Positions 46,786-57,065 of a stretch of 64,000 bases of DNA are shown here, piece after piece; the first letter of the stretch is position 1, and the number at the start of each line of letters is the position of its first letter. This DNA comes from Theocolax elegans. Taxonomy: Eukaryota; Arthropoda; Insecta; Hymenoptera; Cerocephalidae. A program made the position numbers and the translations under genes. The stretch is taken from NCBI GenBank assembly GCA_026168455.1, contig CM047428.1:19682759-19746758 (forward strand), in the 5' to 3' direction. The notes beneath the pieces were generated by a model, which saw only the letters and a program-made list of their open reading frames with translations, did not search any database and was not told where the DNA came from.

Positions 46786-47880
46786 GCAATATATATATAT
46801 ATATGTCTATAGAAAGCGTAAAGAGATAGCAATATGGGAGATGTGTGAGATAGAAAGATAGCGTTGCGTGCCAGCCGGTTAACGAACGCGTACAGAGGTC
46901 CCAACGATTGGCAGGACATTTAGTTTAGATATGGCAGCAAGAGGGCGCTATATTATACTGCTACTGTCAGCTCAGTACTCTCTGTTGATATGCATTTTGT
47001 TTGGTTATAGTTTTATATCAAAGTAGAAAGTATTTTTTATTAATTTAAATTTTTGAATTATTCTGATTAAAAATTAATTTTTTTAATTTTTTATAATCAT
47101 AGGAAGGTTGTCGATACAATGCTTTGCACATTGCAGTCAAAGTCACACAAAGTCCAGAAATATGTAAATTAATTTTGGATACCGTTGGAAATCCAGAATT
47201 TGTTAAATTATTTCATAATTCGTAATTGGTGGATTAAGACAGATTTTAATTGTGTCAATTTAGATAATATAATTCATAATATTGTATTTTATAACTTGCA
47301 ATACAATAATTATAAAACAATAATATAATAGTTAGCAATATGTACATGAATTAAAAGAAATAAAAAGAAAAAGAGTAACTTTTTATTTCAGATTCTCAAT
47401 TTCAGAATTTTTATCAACGTTACTACTACTTAAATTTATTATGATTAATTATAAAATGATATTTTTGTTTAATGAAACAAGCGTACATCATATTTTATTT
47501 TTAATTAGTCCTTTCATTCCATATTTTTTTATAGAAACATAGAATTAGTGCTATATAAAAGAAATAGTATACGCAAAACAACAGAACCAAAAAAATTAAA
47601 AGTTTTTTATAAATAAATATCAAACAAAAAGTAAATTTTTCAGTATTTCGTTAAAAAATTTATTTCAAAACATGATACATATCTTTTTAGAGAACACGGT
47701 CATGTAATGTGAATAATAAAAAAATTATTATTGAATTAAAAAAAATTATTTTATTTTTAATATTCCTGTTTATTCTTCTTTCTCTGCTGTTGTTGCTGAA
47801 AAATTTCGTTGGTGGTGGATGACACCATCGTCGCCAGTAGTAGACCTACAATACGAATACCCTGCTCGTAAGGGATGACC
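46786..47880 (+). repeat. Repeat B2
   Basis: Direct copy of 43,232-44,345 with ~98-99% apparent identity by eye, including the ANKLE2-like exon. It runs into the left inverted end of the foldback-type element at about 47,881. Confidence 0.75.
47103..47225 (+). pseudogene. ANKLE2-like ankyrin exon fragment (copy 2)
   Basis: Same as 43,565-43,687 with two replacements (VKDTQ to VKVTQ, VKMFHNS to VKLFHNS) and the same stop. No further ankyrin units. Confidence 0.65.
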
Positions 47881-48570
47881 CTGAAGCTGGCGGCCAGAAC
47901 TAGCGGCCAGTCAGGGGCGAATTGCACAGGCGTCAGTCATGGGGCCCCACGAGAAAAAATTCTTATTTACGTTTTTATTTAGTAAATTTTACATACAGTT
48001 AATCTTAAATAATGGTACTTATTAGAAAACAACTGTATCAATCTCAAGTTAAAAAAAAACACTAAAAACATTAATAATAATTAATTATTGCAATTCATTG
48101 AATTAAAAAATAAAAAATTCATATCTATAGGGCGCATGATGCTAGGTATTTGAAAATTGTTATACAGCTTCACTGATGTCCTAAGAACAAGCACCATTCG
48201 GATGGCTGGTGCAGAATTGTTACTTAGCGAGTTATTAATTATTTAAACATAAAAAATCACATTTTTTAGATGTTAAATGCTGCCATTTCTACCCGCATGC
48301 TGCTAGCATTTCAAAATTTGGTATGTAGCTTCTATTTAGTCCTTAGAATAAGCACAAATCGGGCGGCCGGTGCGGAATTGTTATTTAGCGAGTTATTAAT
48401 TATTTAAACATAAAAAATCACATTTTTTAGATGTTAAATGCTGCCATTTCTACCCGCATGATGCTAGCCTTTCAAAATTTGGTATATAGGTTCTACTTAG
48501 TCCTTAAAATAACCACAAATCTGGCGGCCGTTGCAGAATTGTTATTTAGCGAGTTATTAATTATTTAAAC
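47881..48570. repeat. Left inverted end with three ~160 bp tandem units
   Basis: Units carry gcacaaatcgggcggccggt ... gcgagttattaattatttaaac ... ctgccatttctacccgcatg ... ttagtccttagaata. Spacing of the cacaaatc motif is ~160 bases (48,197, 48,354, 48,513). The array is cut at 48,570 by the LTR insertion. Confidence 0.7.
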
Positions 48571-48836
48571 TGTAACGAATCAATATTGGTGGCGTAATGT
48601 AGGGTGGCGCCCAACATTCAATCTCTCGACGGTTGACTACAGTCTCAGTTAATCTCTCGCCGGTTGAGATTAGTCTCTCCACGGTTGAGTTTAGTCTAAG
48701 TGCTCTCGCACTTACGAACCGAAAACTCTCTCTCTCTTTCCCTACTTTACCTTTACGAAGGTCCGTGAAAATCGCCGAAAATCGTCGAACGTCGACCTGT
48801 ACATCTGTAAAGATTAATACGCAGGCTAGACAGAGA
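48571..48836 (-). mobile_element. Gypsy-type LTR, minus strand, left (3') part
   Basis: Starts tgtaacgaatc. In minus sense this is the LTR end ...gattcgttaca, complementary to the tgtaacgaatc start (11-base terminal inverted repeat with TG...CA). Contains the 'ctcaaccg.cgagaga' repeats shared with the LTR at 53,456-53,774 and the agcctg.gtatta..ctttacag block. The LTR is interrupted at cagaga (48,836) by LINE #4 and resumes at 52,351. Confidence 0.6.
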
Positions 48837-49349
48837 TTTTTTGATTTAAAAAGATTTATTATGCCTAGGAGGAAAATCCACCGTAAGGCAAGAACAATAA
48901 AATACATAGCATATATAAACAAAACATACAAGTTTAGTAAAAATGAGTGCCAACACTATATAAAATAATAAACTTAAAAGTAAAAACACATAAAAATTTA
49001 ACTTAAATAAATTCAAGTAAAATAAAATAAAAATATAATTAAGAATAAACAACCTCAATTTACTAAAGTAATCGTCGTGGCGTATTTGACATTATTGATG
49101 AATAATAAATAGTTCAATGCGCATACATCTTTCGTTTTTATACGGGCATATAACTGTACTAAAAACTAAAATCCAAAACTGTTCCCATCATCTTTGCTCA
49201 CTCAGTACAAGTCATTCTACTGATTTTCTGCAATCAAATAATCATAAAATCTATTTTTAAACAAACAAACACTCGTACTCAATTTCAATTCTAGCGGCAA
49301 ACTGTCCCACAAATCCATAGCCTGGATGGTAAAAGATTTTTAAACGTAT
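48837..49349 (-). mobile_element. LINE #4 3' end (left part)
   Basis: Minus-strand 3' part of a LINE. 48,985-49,349 is repeated at 51,564-51,928, so element E is flanked by a ~365 base direct duplication of LINE sequence. The extreme 3' end abuts the LTR's GA/CT stretch. Confidence 0.55.
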
Positions 49350-51560
49350 TTGGACGGCGATGTCGGCGACCAGCCCGGGTGCCCCTGTAGGCTGAAAACT
49401 AGGAAAAACATTAATATTTCATATAAGAAAAACATTAAAAAGTCAAAAAGAATAAAGAAAAACATTAAGAAGTCAATAAAAAATATAATAAAATAATAGA
49501 CTTAAAAAGTCACCTTCCCGAGGCTGATCAGCCTGTTCGACAGCATTATCACTACCAGCATTCTCGTCGAGACCAGCAGGGCCAGCAGCTCAAGACCAGC
49601 AGCAGCTGCTCGACGATTTGTAGGGCCAGCAGGCCCAGCAACTGCTCGAGGATATACAGGACCAGCAGGTTTAGCAGCTGCTCGACGATTTCCAGGGACA
49701 GCAGGTCCAGCAGCTGCTGGATGATTTCCAGGACCAGCAGGCTCAGCAGCTATTCGACCATATCCTGGACCAGCAGGTCTAGCAGCAACCTGTGTCTGAG
49801 CAACGGGGGGATCAGCTTGAACAGCGGGCAGATAAGCTTGAGTAATAGGGCATCCTGAACAGCCTAGCGACCACCAACAACGACACCTTCACCTGCCCTT
49901 TGCTATCGATTTGAAAATTTTTTAATCATTATATTTATATTTATTTTAACATTGCACAACCAGTTTTTCTGAACGGTGCCTAGTTTTAAACAAAAGCAAT
50001 ATGCAAAGTCAAAATTTTTTGGTAGATTTTGTAATGATAAAAGTTTAATGTCACGTAGAAAATAAAAAAATGTCTAATATTACGTTTATTATTAATTAGA
50101 AAACTATGTAAAAATATTTAAAAAAATCGAAATTTAATTCGTTTTTGTTACGTTAACAATATAATAATGTGAAAAAATTATTTATAAACATATAGATAAT
50201 TGCGGTCAATAATAACAAATAATACTGATATAATTAAAAAAAAGATGCGCTACCACGTGCGCCGGTGTACGTGGAGACATTGATGTACAATTATGTACAT
50301 GTATATACAATTTATAAATTAATTATAATTTGATTAAAAAAAACTCACCTGAATCAAGTAGTCGCATTTCGTCGTCGATTTCAAAATCATTCATCTCGAT
50401 ATTACCAAACTGAAATTGTTGCGACATTGTTTGAATCTTCTCGTCGGTGTTTACGCGAAAAAGAAGAACACGATAGAGGTAGGAACAAGTAAAAGCATAC
50501 CGTTTGCAGAATTGCATTTAAGTGCATTTCACATTTCACAATTCGCGACGTTCGCCCGTTCCGCGATCGCTTTTAATATTAGTTCTTTTATTAGTTTTTA
50601 CATACGTCGCCTCCGAATAAAAACATTCTAACTCAGAAATCGCTTGGAGAACACGTTAACTCAGAATTCGCTTGGAGAACACGTTAACTCAGAAATCGCT
50701 TGGAGAACACGTTAACTCAGAATTCGCTTGGAGAACACGTTAACTCAGAAATCGCTTGGAGAACACGTTAACTCAGAATTCGCTTGGAGAACACGTTAAC
50801 TCAGAAATCGCTTGGAGAACACGTTAACTCAGAAATCGCTTGGAGAACACGTTAACTCAGAAATCGCTTGGAGAACACGTTAATTCAGAGGATGATTTTT
50901 GGCGCCTCGATTTAAGTTGGCACCACTGCCAAAATTTTTAACAGTTCAAGAATAAATAAAAAAACTTTCATATATTTATACACGTATTTTTTTTAATTTA
51001 TCTAAGCGTTTTATTATACACTAATGCGTTCTCCTAAAAAAGGTGGAATATTCTTTAACTTTACTATAAATCGTATAATAATATTTGAAAGAATTGATAT
51101 TGTGATGTGTTGGTACTTTATTTTTATGAAATTGCATTATTTCATAATTATATTGTTTTAATATTATTTAAATATTAAAAAATTTGCTTTGTTAATTTTT
51201 GCGATTATCTAAAAAATATTTTGTATGGGAGAAAGTTCAACTTTATTCCCCCTTACGACGAAAAGTATAAGACGAAAAGTATTTTATAAAAAGTATACGA
51301 AAATTATACACACATACATGATAAATAAGATATATATATATATATAACAACAAATATCAAAGAACCGAAAAAATTCTTGCGCGCTTGGAGTTTCTAGTGC
51401 ATATATATATATAGATATGGATCGATAGGCGATTTGCGATGATGAGATGAGTGCATGTATAGAACAAAAACGTAAATAATAACCAAAAATCGAAATCACA
51501 ATCATGTAACTGTCTACGGTGTATTTGCTGGGAATAAACCGAAACATACTAAAAAGAAAA
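49350..51560 (-). mobile_element. Element E, copy 1
   Basis: A ~2.2 kb sequence nearly identical to 57,747-59,957, in the same orientation. Contents (minus sense): exon 1 with MSQQFQFGNIEMNDFEIDDE from 50,427 to donor CAG|GTGAGT at 50,349; a low-complexity Gly/Pro/Ala exon near 49,515-49,900; a third-exon start at about 49,390 (TTTTCAG|CCTAC), truncated at 49,350; upstream a 28 bp minisatellite (50,629-50,886); and AT-rich sequence to 51,560. It sits inside LINE #4. It has no transposase, so whether it is mobile or a segmental duplicate is open. Confidence 0.55.
50629..50886. repeat. 28 bp minisatellite, 9 units, A-B alternation
   Basis: Unit aactcagaaatcgcttggag plus aacacgtt. Units alternate between aaatcgc (A) and aattcgc (B) in the order A B A B A B A A A. 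No unique spacers, so not CRISPR. It lies ~110 bases upstream of the E first-exon region in minus sense. Confidence 0.9.
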
Positions 51561-52350
51561 ACACATAAAAATTTAACTTAAATAAATTCAAGTAAAATAA
51601 AATAAAAATATAATTAAGAATAAACAACCTCAATTTACTAAAGTAATCGTCGTGGCGTATTTGACAATTATTGAATGAATAATAAATAGTTTCAATGCGC
51701 ATACATCTTTCGTTTTTTATACGGGCATATAACTGTACTAAAAACTAAAATCCAAAACTGTTCCCATCATCTTTGCTCACTCAGTACAAGTCATTCTACT
51801 GATTTTCTGCAATCAAATAATCATAAAATCTATTTTTAAACAAACAAACACTCGTACTCAATTTCAATTCTAGCGGCAAACTGTCCCACAAATCCATAGC
51901 CTGGATGGTAAAAGATTTTTTAAACGTATTAGTGGAGACCATTCGTCTTTCAAACAGAGACTGACTAGTTCGCTCTGAACGCCGCACAACAGGATTTGGG
52001 GCGGGGAACATCTCATGTAGGTATTCAGGTTTCTTAGAGGTTAAAACTTGATAAATATGAACACCCATAAAATAAAATCGACGTTTTTTCACCGGTAACC
52101 AATTTAACTTCTTATAAAAAACATCCAATTTGGTATCCTTTCTAAGACGAAAGATAAAACGCACGCACACATTCATAAGACGTTGCAGTTTTACATTTAA
52201 ATAATCAGGGATATCACAGTATACAAGACACGCATAATCGAAACATGGTAACACTAGGGATGTGACTAGTCTTGTTTTCATTGCAACTGACAAAAAACTA
52301 CCTCGACTTCGCAACTTATATAATATACCATGGACTCTCGATATAATGTT
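51561..52350 (-). pseudogene. LINE #4 ORF2 C-terminal end, 5'-truncated
   Basis: A 172-codon frame (52,314-51,796): LVTSLVLPCFDYACLVYCDI, LQRLMNVCVRFIF, LNWLPVKKRRFYFMGVHI, FKKSFTIQAMDLWDSLP. This is the post-RT C-terminal region of Jockey/CR1-type LINEs, comparable to PHLDYACAVFNDVD...LQRLLNACVRFVWGD in the region 1 LINE but a different family member. The 5' break is exactly at the (GA)n of the host LTR (52,351). Confidence 0.75.
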
Positions 52351-52411
52351 AGAGAGAGAGAGAATGTAACGAGCAATGTAATATAATCAAATATTACATT
52401 GATTCGTTACA
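52351..52411 (-). mobile_element. Gypsy-type LTR, minus strand, right (5') part
   Basis: Minus sense starts tgtaacgaatcaatgtaata and runs to ctctctctct, where LINE #4 interrupts. Immediately outside (52,412-52,423) lies a purine tract in minus sense (ggaaggggggag), the polypurine primer of the 3' LTR, then ~20 bases of internal sequence that are inverted relative to the adjacent pol fragment. Confidence 0.6.
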
Positions 52412-52466
52412 CTCCCCCCTTCCAGACGCTGGGTAGCCGAAAAGCTTGCGGAAAACAAAAGATTGA

Positions 52467-53165
52467 GCTGTCGCCGACAGCGAAGCCGCAGCAGCTGTTC
52501 AAAATTGGCAACAGCGTATGCAAACGTTGCCAGAGCTGCAAGCTCAAGCTGCACAACGAGCGACATGCGCACAAGCACGTCAGGCCGAATATTATAATTC
52601 AAAACGCCGCGATGTACAATTTGCCGTAGGACAAAAGGTTTCTAAGCGGAATCGTGTACTTTCGTTCGCTGCCCAAGGCATAGCTGCTAAGCTAGCTCCG
52701 AAGTACATCGGACCTTTTATTGTTTCGGCGTTACTCGGCTCAAATGTGGTAGAGCTCATCGACAATGATGGAAAAGAAGCAGGTAAATGCCACATCAGTG
52801 ATATTAAGCCATTCTACGAAGACCAAACGGACGTATCTGTGGAGAGTAGATTAAATCGAGAGGATGCGACGAGGGACAGCGAGGGATTAAACGCAGAGCG
52901 AAGAGCTAGCGACGAGTCCAACGATAATGATCCTGTGAGCGCGAACGCACTGCGTAAGCGAGGTAGGCCGCGCAAAACTCGGGTAATTGTTCATCGTATG
53001 ACTGCGGTAGATCGTGCCCCTTCTAACGAGCGATTAAACGCGAATACTGTTGTATACGCGAATCCTCCGACGACGGAAATTAGGCGCGGAAGGCCGAAGG
53101 GTTCAAAGAACAAGCTCGTATCCCCGGAAACCATCGAACAGCGCACTCGGTCGCAGAAACCGTAA
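52467..53165 (+). pseudogene. Gypsy pol C-terminus (integrase C-terminal domain)
   Basis: Open from an upstream TGA at 52,464. AEYYNSKRRDVQFAVGQKV followed by LAPKYIGPFIVSAL and CHISDIKPFYE is the GPF/GPY-type C-terminal integrase module of Ty3/Gypsy elements (DNA/chromatin contact during integration). Then comes an acidic/basic tail with an AT-hook-like RKRGRPRK and IRRGRPKGSKNK before the stop. The rest of gag-pol is absent. It is followed after ~280 bases by a polypurine tract (53,444-53,455) and an LTR. Confidence 0.75.
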
Positions 53166-53455
53166 ATGTTCCTTTGAGCGATTGATGTATCTACGCGTAC
53201 CTTTTCTCCGATTTTGTAATCTTTGTAAGGCGTATCGCTCTTAATTGTTGTTATAATAAAGAGAGAAATCCTTTATATGTTGGCCTGCTTAACATTTTCT
53301 TTTGTCTGATGTTTTGCTTTCAAATCAATTTATTTTATTTATTTATAAATATTATTTATGTTAATTATCTTTTTCATTTTGTCTTCTGGCCTAGAGAGAG
53401 AGTAGAAATGCAGAGCTGGTACGTCTTCGGCTACCCAGCGTCTGGAAGGGGGAAG

Positions 53456-53774
53456 TGTAACGAATCAATATAATATTTGATTATATTATATTACTCGTTA
53501 CATTCTCTCTCTCTGTCTAGCCTGTGTATTATTCTTTACAGGTGTTACAGGTCGACGAGAGACTAAACTCAACCGTCGAGAGACTGAAATCAACCGTCGA
53601 GAGATTGAATTCAACCGTGTGATTAATCTCAACCGTCGTGAGAAACTTTGTTGTTTATTCTTCTCTCCGTATTTTGATCGCCCCGTACTTGTGATCCTGG
53701 TGCTGTGCTGGTGATCCAGAGAAGTTATACTAGTTTGTTTGGCGACGATGCAGCCCAGGAAGCTAAGGAGTAGC
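53456..53774 (+). mobile_element. Gypsy-type LTR, plus strand, partial
   Basis: Begins tgtaacgaatcaatataata right after ggaagggggaag. Holds an internal ~60 base palindrome (caatataatatttgattatattatatt...), (CT)n, agcctgtgtattattcttta, and four 'ctcaaccgtcgagaga' type repeats. The far end lacks the expected gattcgttaca; a tggcgacgatg tRNA-primer-like motif is at 53,740-53,750. It joins the foldback-type element at 53,775. Confidence 0.6.
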
Positions 53775-53829
53775 GTAAGCACAAATCGGGGGGCCGGTGC
53801 AGTATAAATTTTGTGACTTATTTTTTAAT

Positions 53830-55290
53830 TTTATTTAGCATTATGACTTATTCTTTGCTTTACCCAAGGCCAACCACACTGACTGTATTGCAACTTGGCG
53901 GAAACCCACTCTCAGATTTCCTGAGTTGGGTGAGGGTGAGTGACTCGGCCCCCAATTCCGAGAGTCCGATATAGACCTCCTACGATAGTGGAGGAAGAGG
54001 ATTGCCACTAGTACGCCTCGAAATCGAGCTGTTTCGCTTAGTTTGTCGAAGATACGCTGTTAACGATTATTCTATTCATCTGGGCGGCTTCGTCAAGGGA
54101 GACTCTACCTAGGGATGAAGGGACGGTCGCAAAATCTAAGTAGACATCCTTCGGGGTGTACTACGTGCAGCGTTAAAATACTGAGGCGGGCCTTTCGAGG
54201 TCTGCCTTGGGGCACATCCGGACCGAAGTAGTTTCTCATCCAGACGATAAAAGTTGCTGGGATGTCTCACAGTAGAGTGTCCCTTTCATCAAAAGAGATC
54301 CTTGTGTATAAAGTTAGTAAGTCGAGTTGTGGTATACTTCCGAACTGAAGGTTTTGCATAAGGTGAGATGTTAAACACCATAGCGTACAAACCTTTTTGG
54401 TTTGTACGCTTTTTTTTTCTCTTTCAAGGGATTTTTCGAATGGTATCCCTTGGAAGGCTTGTGGAAGGATTGTCGAATGTTTTATCCTTCACAAGCTATA
54501 GCGTACAAGCCTTGTGGCTTGTACGCTTTTTTCTCTTTCAGGGGATTTTTCGAACAATATCCCTTAGAGAGTTCGTGAAGGGAGTGACGAATGCTTTACC
54601 CTTCACGAACATTCGAACGCTAGGCCACCTACCGCAAAACCTCCCCGGGGATCCGGGGAGTAATAGGAAGATGTGCTTCGGCATATCGACAGTTGGACCA
54701 GGATGACTTTACTCTGGTACGCAGGGACTGGGATCCGAGCCCCACGTTGGCGTACCTCTGAGTCGGAAGTGAAACGCCAGCGTGTCCCCAGTATTGGGTT
54801 GGACTCTGCGGGGCACGTGGTTGCAAGCAGGCTTGACGGGTGAAGCGAAGAGTAACCCGGATGCCGCTTATGTTCGAAAGCGGACGACGGCGGTGAGCTA
54901 AACACCGCCGCATTCACACCGAGAATTACGACTCTAGGCTAGCCGTCGCAAGCCGGTGGGCCCCAGTAACGAGTTTCGGTACACTGTTTTAAGAGGCCTC
55001 CGATCGCGGTTCACCGATCCCAAAGGCGACTCCTGACGACTTTCGTAACTCAAAAAAGTTACCGAACTGTCGAATCGAATTCGGAGCGCTTGGGACCATT
55101 TAGAACAAAGCTACTTGGATCCCTGAGGGGTTGCCAAAGTCGGATGACGGAGGAACCAGGGCGATCAAATACTGTCAGCTAGACGGTGCAATGTTGCCCT
55201 ATGGAAAGACTCTAAAACAGTCATAGAATACATGACTGTATAGCAATTCATTGTCAGTGCAACGTGGAGGTGATAAGTCGACTGGTCTCA
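53830..55290 (+). ncRNA. GC-rich, hairpin-dense non-coding island
   Basis: ~1.45 kb with balanced base composition inside AT-rich DNA and no credible ORF. Perfect or near-perfect hairpins: 54,641-54,660 (ctccccgg/ccggggag), 54,864-54,883 (ccgctt/aagcgg), 54,888-54,910 (cggcggtg/caccgccg), 55,217-55,239 (acagtcat/atgactgt), besides the tandem array at 54,382-54,610. It ends in a long T-rich tract (55,290-55,345). It could be a structured RNA, or the 5'/3' untranslated RNA of an otherwise missing retroelement. The strand is a guess from the T-runs after the stems. Confidence 0.5.
54382..54610 (+). ncRNA. Two tandem three-hairpin units with compensatory changes
   Basis: Unit 1 (54,382-54,499) and unit 2 (54,500-54,610) each have H1, H2, H3. 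H1: agcgtacaaacc/ggtttgtacgct against agcgtacaagcc/ggcttgtacgct (12 bp both; A-T changed to G-C), each followed by a T-run. H2: aagggat/atccctt against aggggat/atccctt. H3: gcttgtg-aaggat (one bulged g) / atccttcacaagc against gttcgtgaaggg/cccttcacgaac, with three paired exchanges (C-G to T-A, T-A to C-G, A-T to G-C). H2 and H3 loops share cgaatg or cgaac. Paired exchanges between the units show that the fold is what has been conserved. Confidence 0.75.
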
Positions 55291-55449
55291 TTCTTTTCTT
55301 TTTTTTCTTTTTTTTATTTTTATTTTTTTTTATTTTTTTTTATAAGTTTTATATAAATATATAAATTAATAATAGTAGATTATGTAATAATGTTATTAAA
55401 TTTTTTTTATTATTATTTATAATAAATTTTTAAAAGTTGATGTTAGTAA

Positions 55450-56959
55450 TTATCGATTTTTACTTCTGGTTTCTGTATAATGTGGTATTAGAAAATTAAT
55501 AGCCGAACAGAAATCTATTGTTGATTGAAAGTTTAATGGTGGTGAATATTCTTTATTAATTGAATGATAACGTAATAAAATTTTAGTGTTTTTAACTACG
55601 TCGACATCTGATAGTACATGCTTTCGCATATGATTTTTTTTTCTGTTCACTCTTTCAGGAGCTTCAGTGTAATATAAAATGTTCGCTATACCTTTGCGCG
55701 CACTGTTCATTTGAGATTCATCAAAGTTTATGAAAGTACAAGTGGCAATTATGAGACCCCAAACACATACATGAACGCCACAATTACCTCCAGCTCCTAA
55801 TTGTGTGGATATTTGTGTTGGGATATCTTTTGGAATATATAAATTCCAATGATCCCATTGAATGATTTCTTTTTTTAAAATTTCAATAAATGTACATATA
55901 CTATCAATTATAATTTCTGCTGGATCGCCGTGTAACGAATCAAGATAGAACATTGTATTTTCACTGAAAAAACTGCCAAAAGTGTCCAATGCTTATGGCG
56001 ATTTATAGGTATTAACCAAATGTTTTTTTTTAATACGGAATCTATTCTAGCCCATGTAAGATAACCTTCGCTTATGTGTTGGTCGTAAAAGATTTTTTCA
56101 TAAAATAATGTATCAAAACCTACTAGAGAAATGTTTTTATTCTTTGCTATGTCAGGAAGCAAACTAAAAAATCCGTTAATAACTGCGTCGTCAAGATATT
56201 GATCAGAATTTTGGTATGGCATAAGTGATTGAAAACTGATTTATCAATTACAAATCCATTAACGCTTTTATACAAGGAAGGGAAATTCGGTGGATAATCA
56301 GAATTTTCGAAAAGTAAGTGTGTGTTAAGTATTTGGTGGTATACATTATTAGTGGTACAAGCTTTAGAAGTTTCATTTTCTTGCATATGTTGTGTTTCAA
56401 GATCTTTTTGAGTTGTGACAGAAATTATACTCTCAACTTTAACAGGCAAAGTTTTGTCTGCTTCCAGTGATTGTGGATTCTGATTAGGTTGATTTTGATT
56501 TACTTGTTTTTCAGTCACTTCACACGGTACTGTTTGAATAACGTTGCTCAGCTTAATATATTTTTTGTGTTTCTTACTTTTATATTTTGCAGCTACTTCT
56601 TTCGCAGCTTGTTTTAACTTTTTAATTATATTTTGTATTTGTTCAGTCATATCTGTATAACATGTTTCTTTTTTAAATGTCTTTGACCTTTTAAAATATC
56701 GATTTGGTCCTTTTTTTTGTGTATCGTGTCTGATCCACACTTCTTCTTCTACATTCTTTTTTAAATTTTGCTTTAATTTGCGTTTTCCGACAACTTTTTT
56801 TTTAATGTTGTTCGACTTTAAGTTAATTTTACTTTTCTCATTCTTGCATCTTCGAAATGTTTTTGCACAAAAATTTCTTTTTTTAAATTTGGCTTGGATG
56901 ATTTTCTCTGTTTTTTGAATAAATCTTGGTATTATTACTTTCTTTTCATTATTTAACAT
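55450..56959 (-). pseudogene. Ulp1/C48-type cysteine protease gene, two frameshifts
   Basis: Three overlapping frames read 5'-3' on the minus strand. 56,959-56,147: Lys/Arg-rich N-terminal region of ~240 residues without a known domain. 56,222-55,908: start of the catalytic domain, TWARIDSVLKKNIWLIPINR then HKHWTLL (catalytic His at residue 78). 55,989-55,450: FYLDSLHGD (Asp17), then QLGAGGNCGVHVCVW (oxyanion Gln63, nucleophile Cys70). The full H-D-Q-C set of Ulp1/SENP-like SUMO-type proteases is thus present across frames. One shift lies in a six-T run in coding sense, so homopolymer error is possible. Ulp1-like domains are often carried by DNA transposons. No transposase is adjacent. Confidence 0.75.
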
Positions 56960-57065
56960 GAAATGTTTTTGTATTTAAAAAAAACGTTTCTGCTGAAGCA
57001 TTACATGTAGGTTAATTATGAATATAATATCAGTCGATGCAAAGAAGTCAATATATTTAATCTAA

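Noticed and set aside
48601..48616. Retroviral primer-binding site (tggcgcccaac)
   Set aside because: It resembles a tRNA-Lys primer site on the plus strand, but the surrounding LTR is on the minus strand and the motif lies inside the LTR rather than just after it.
50629..50886. CRISPR array
   Set aside because: 28-base units are directly adjacent with no unique spacers, in a eukaryotic transposon context; it is a minisatellite.
54382..54540. Bacterial rho-independent terminators (hairpin plus T-run)
   Set aside because: The shape fits, but the context is a eukaryotic genome with introns and LINEs; the paired changes point to a structured RNA or element instead.
53830..55290. Ribosomal RNA fragment
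   Set aside because: GC-rich and structured, but I could not match any conserved 18S/28S/5.8S block by eye.
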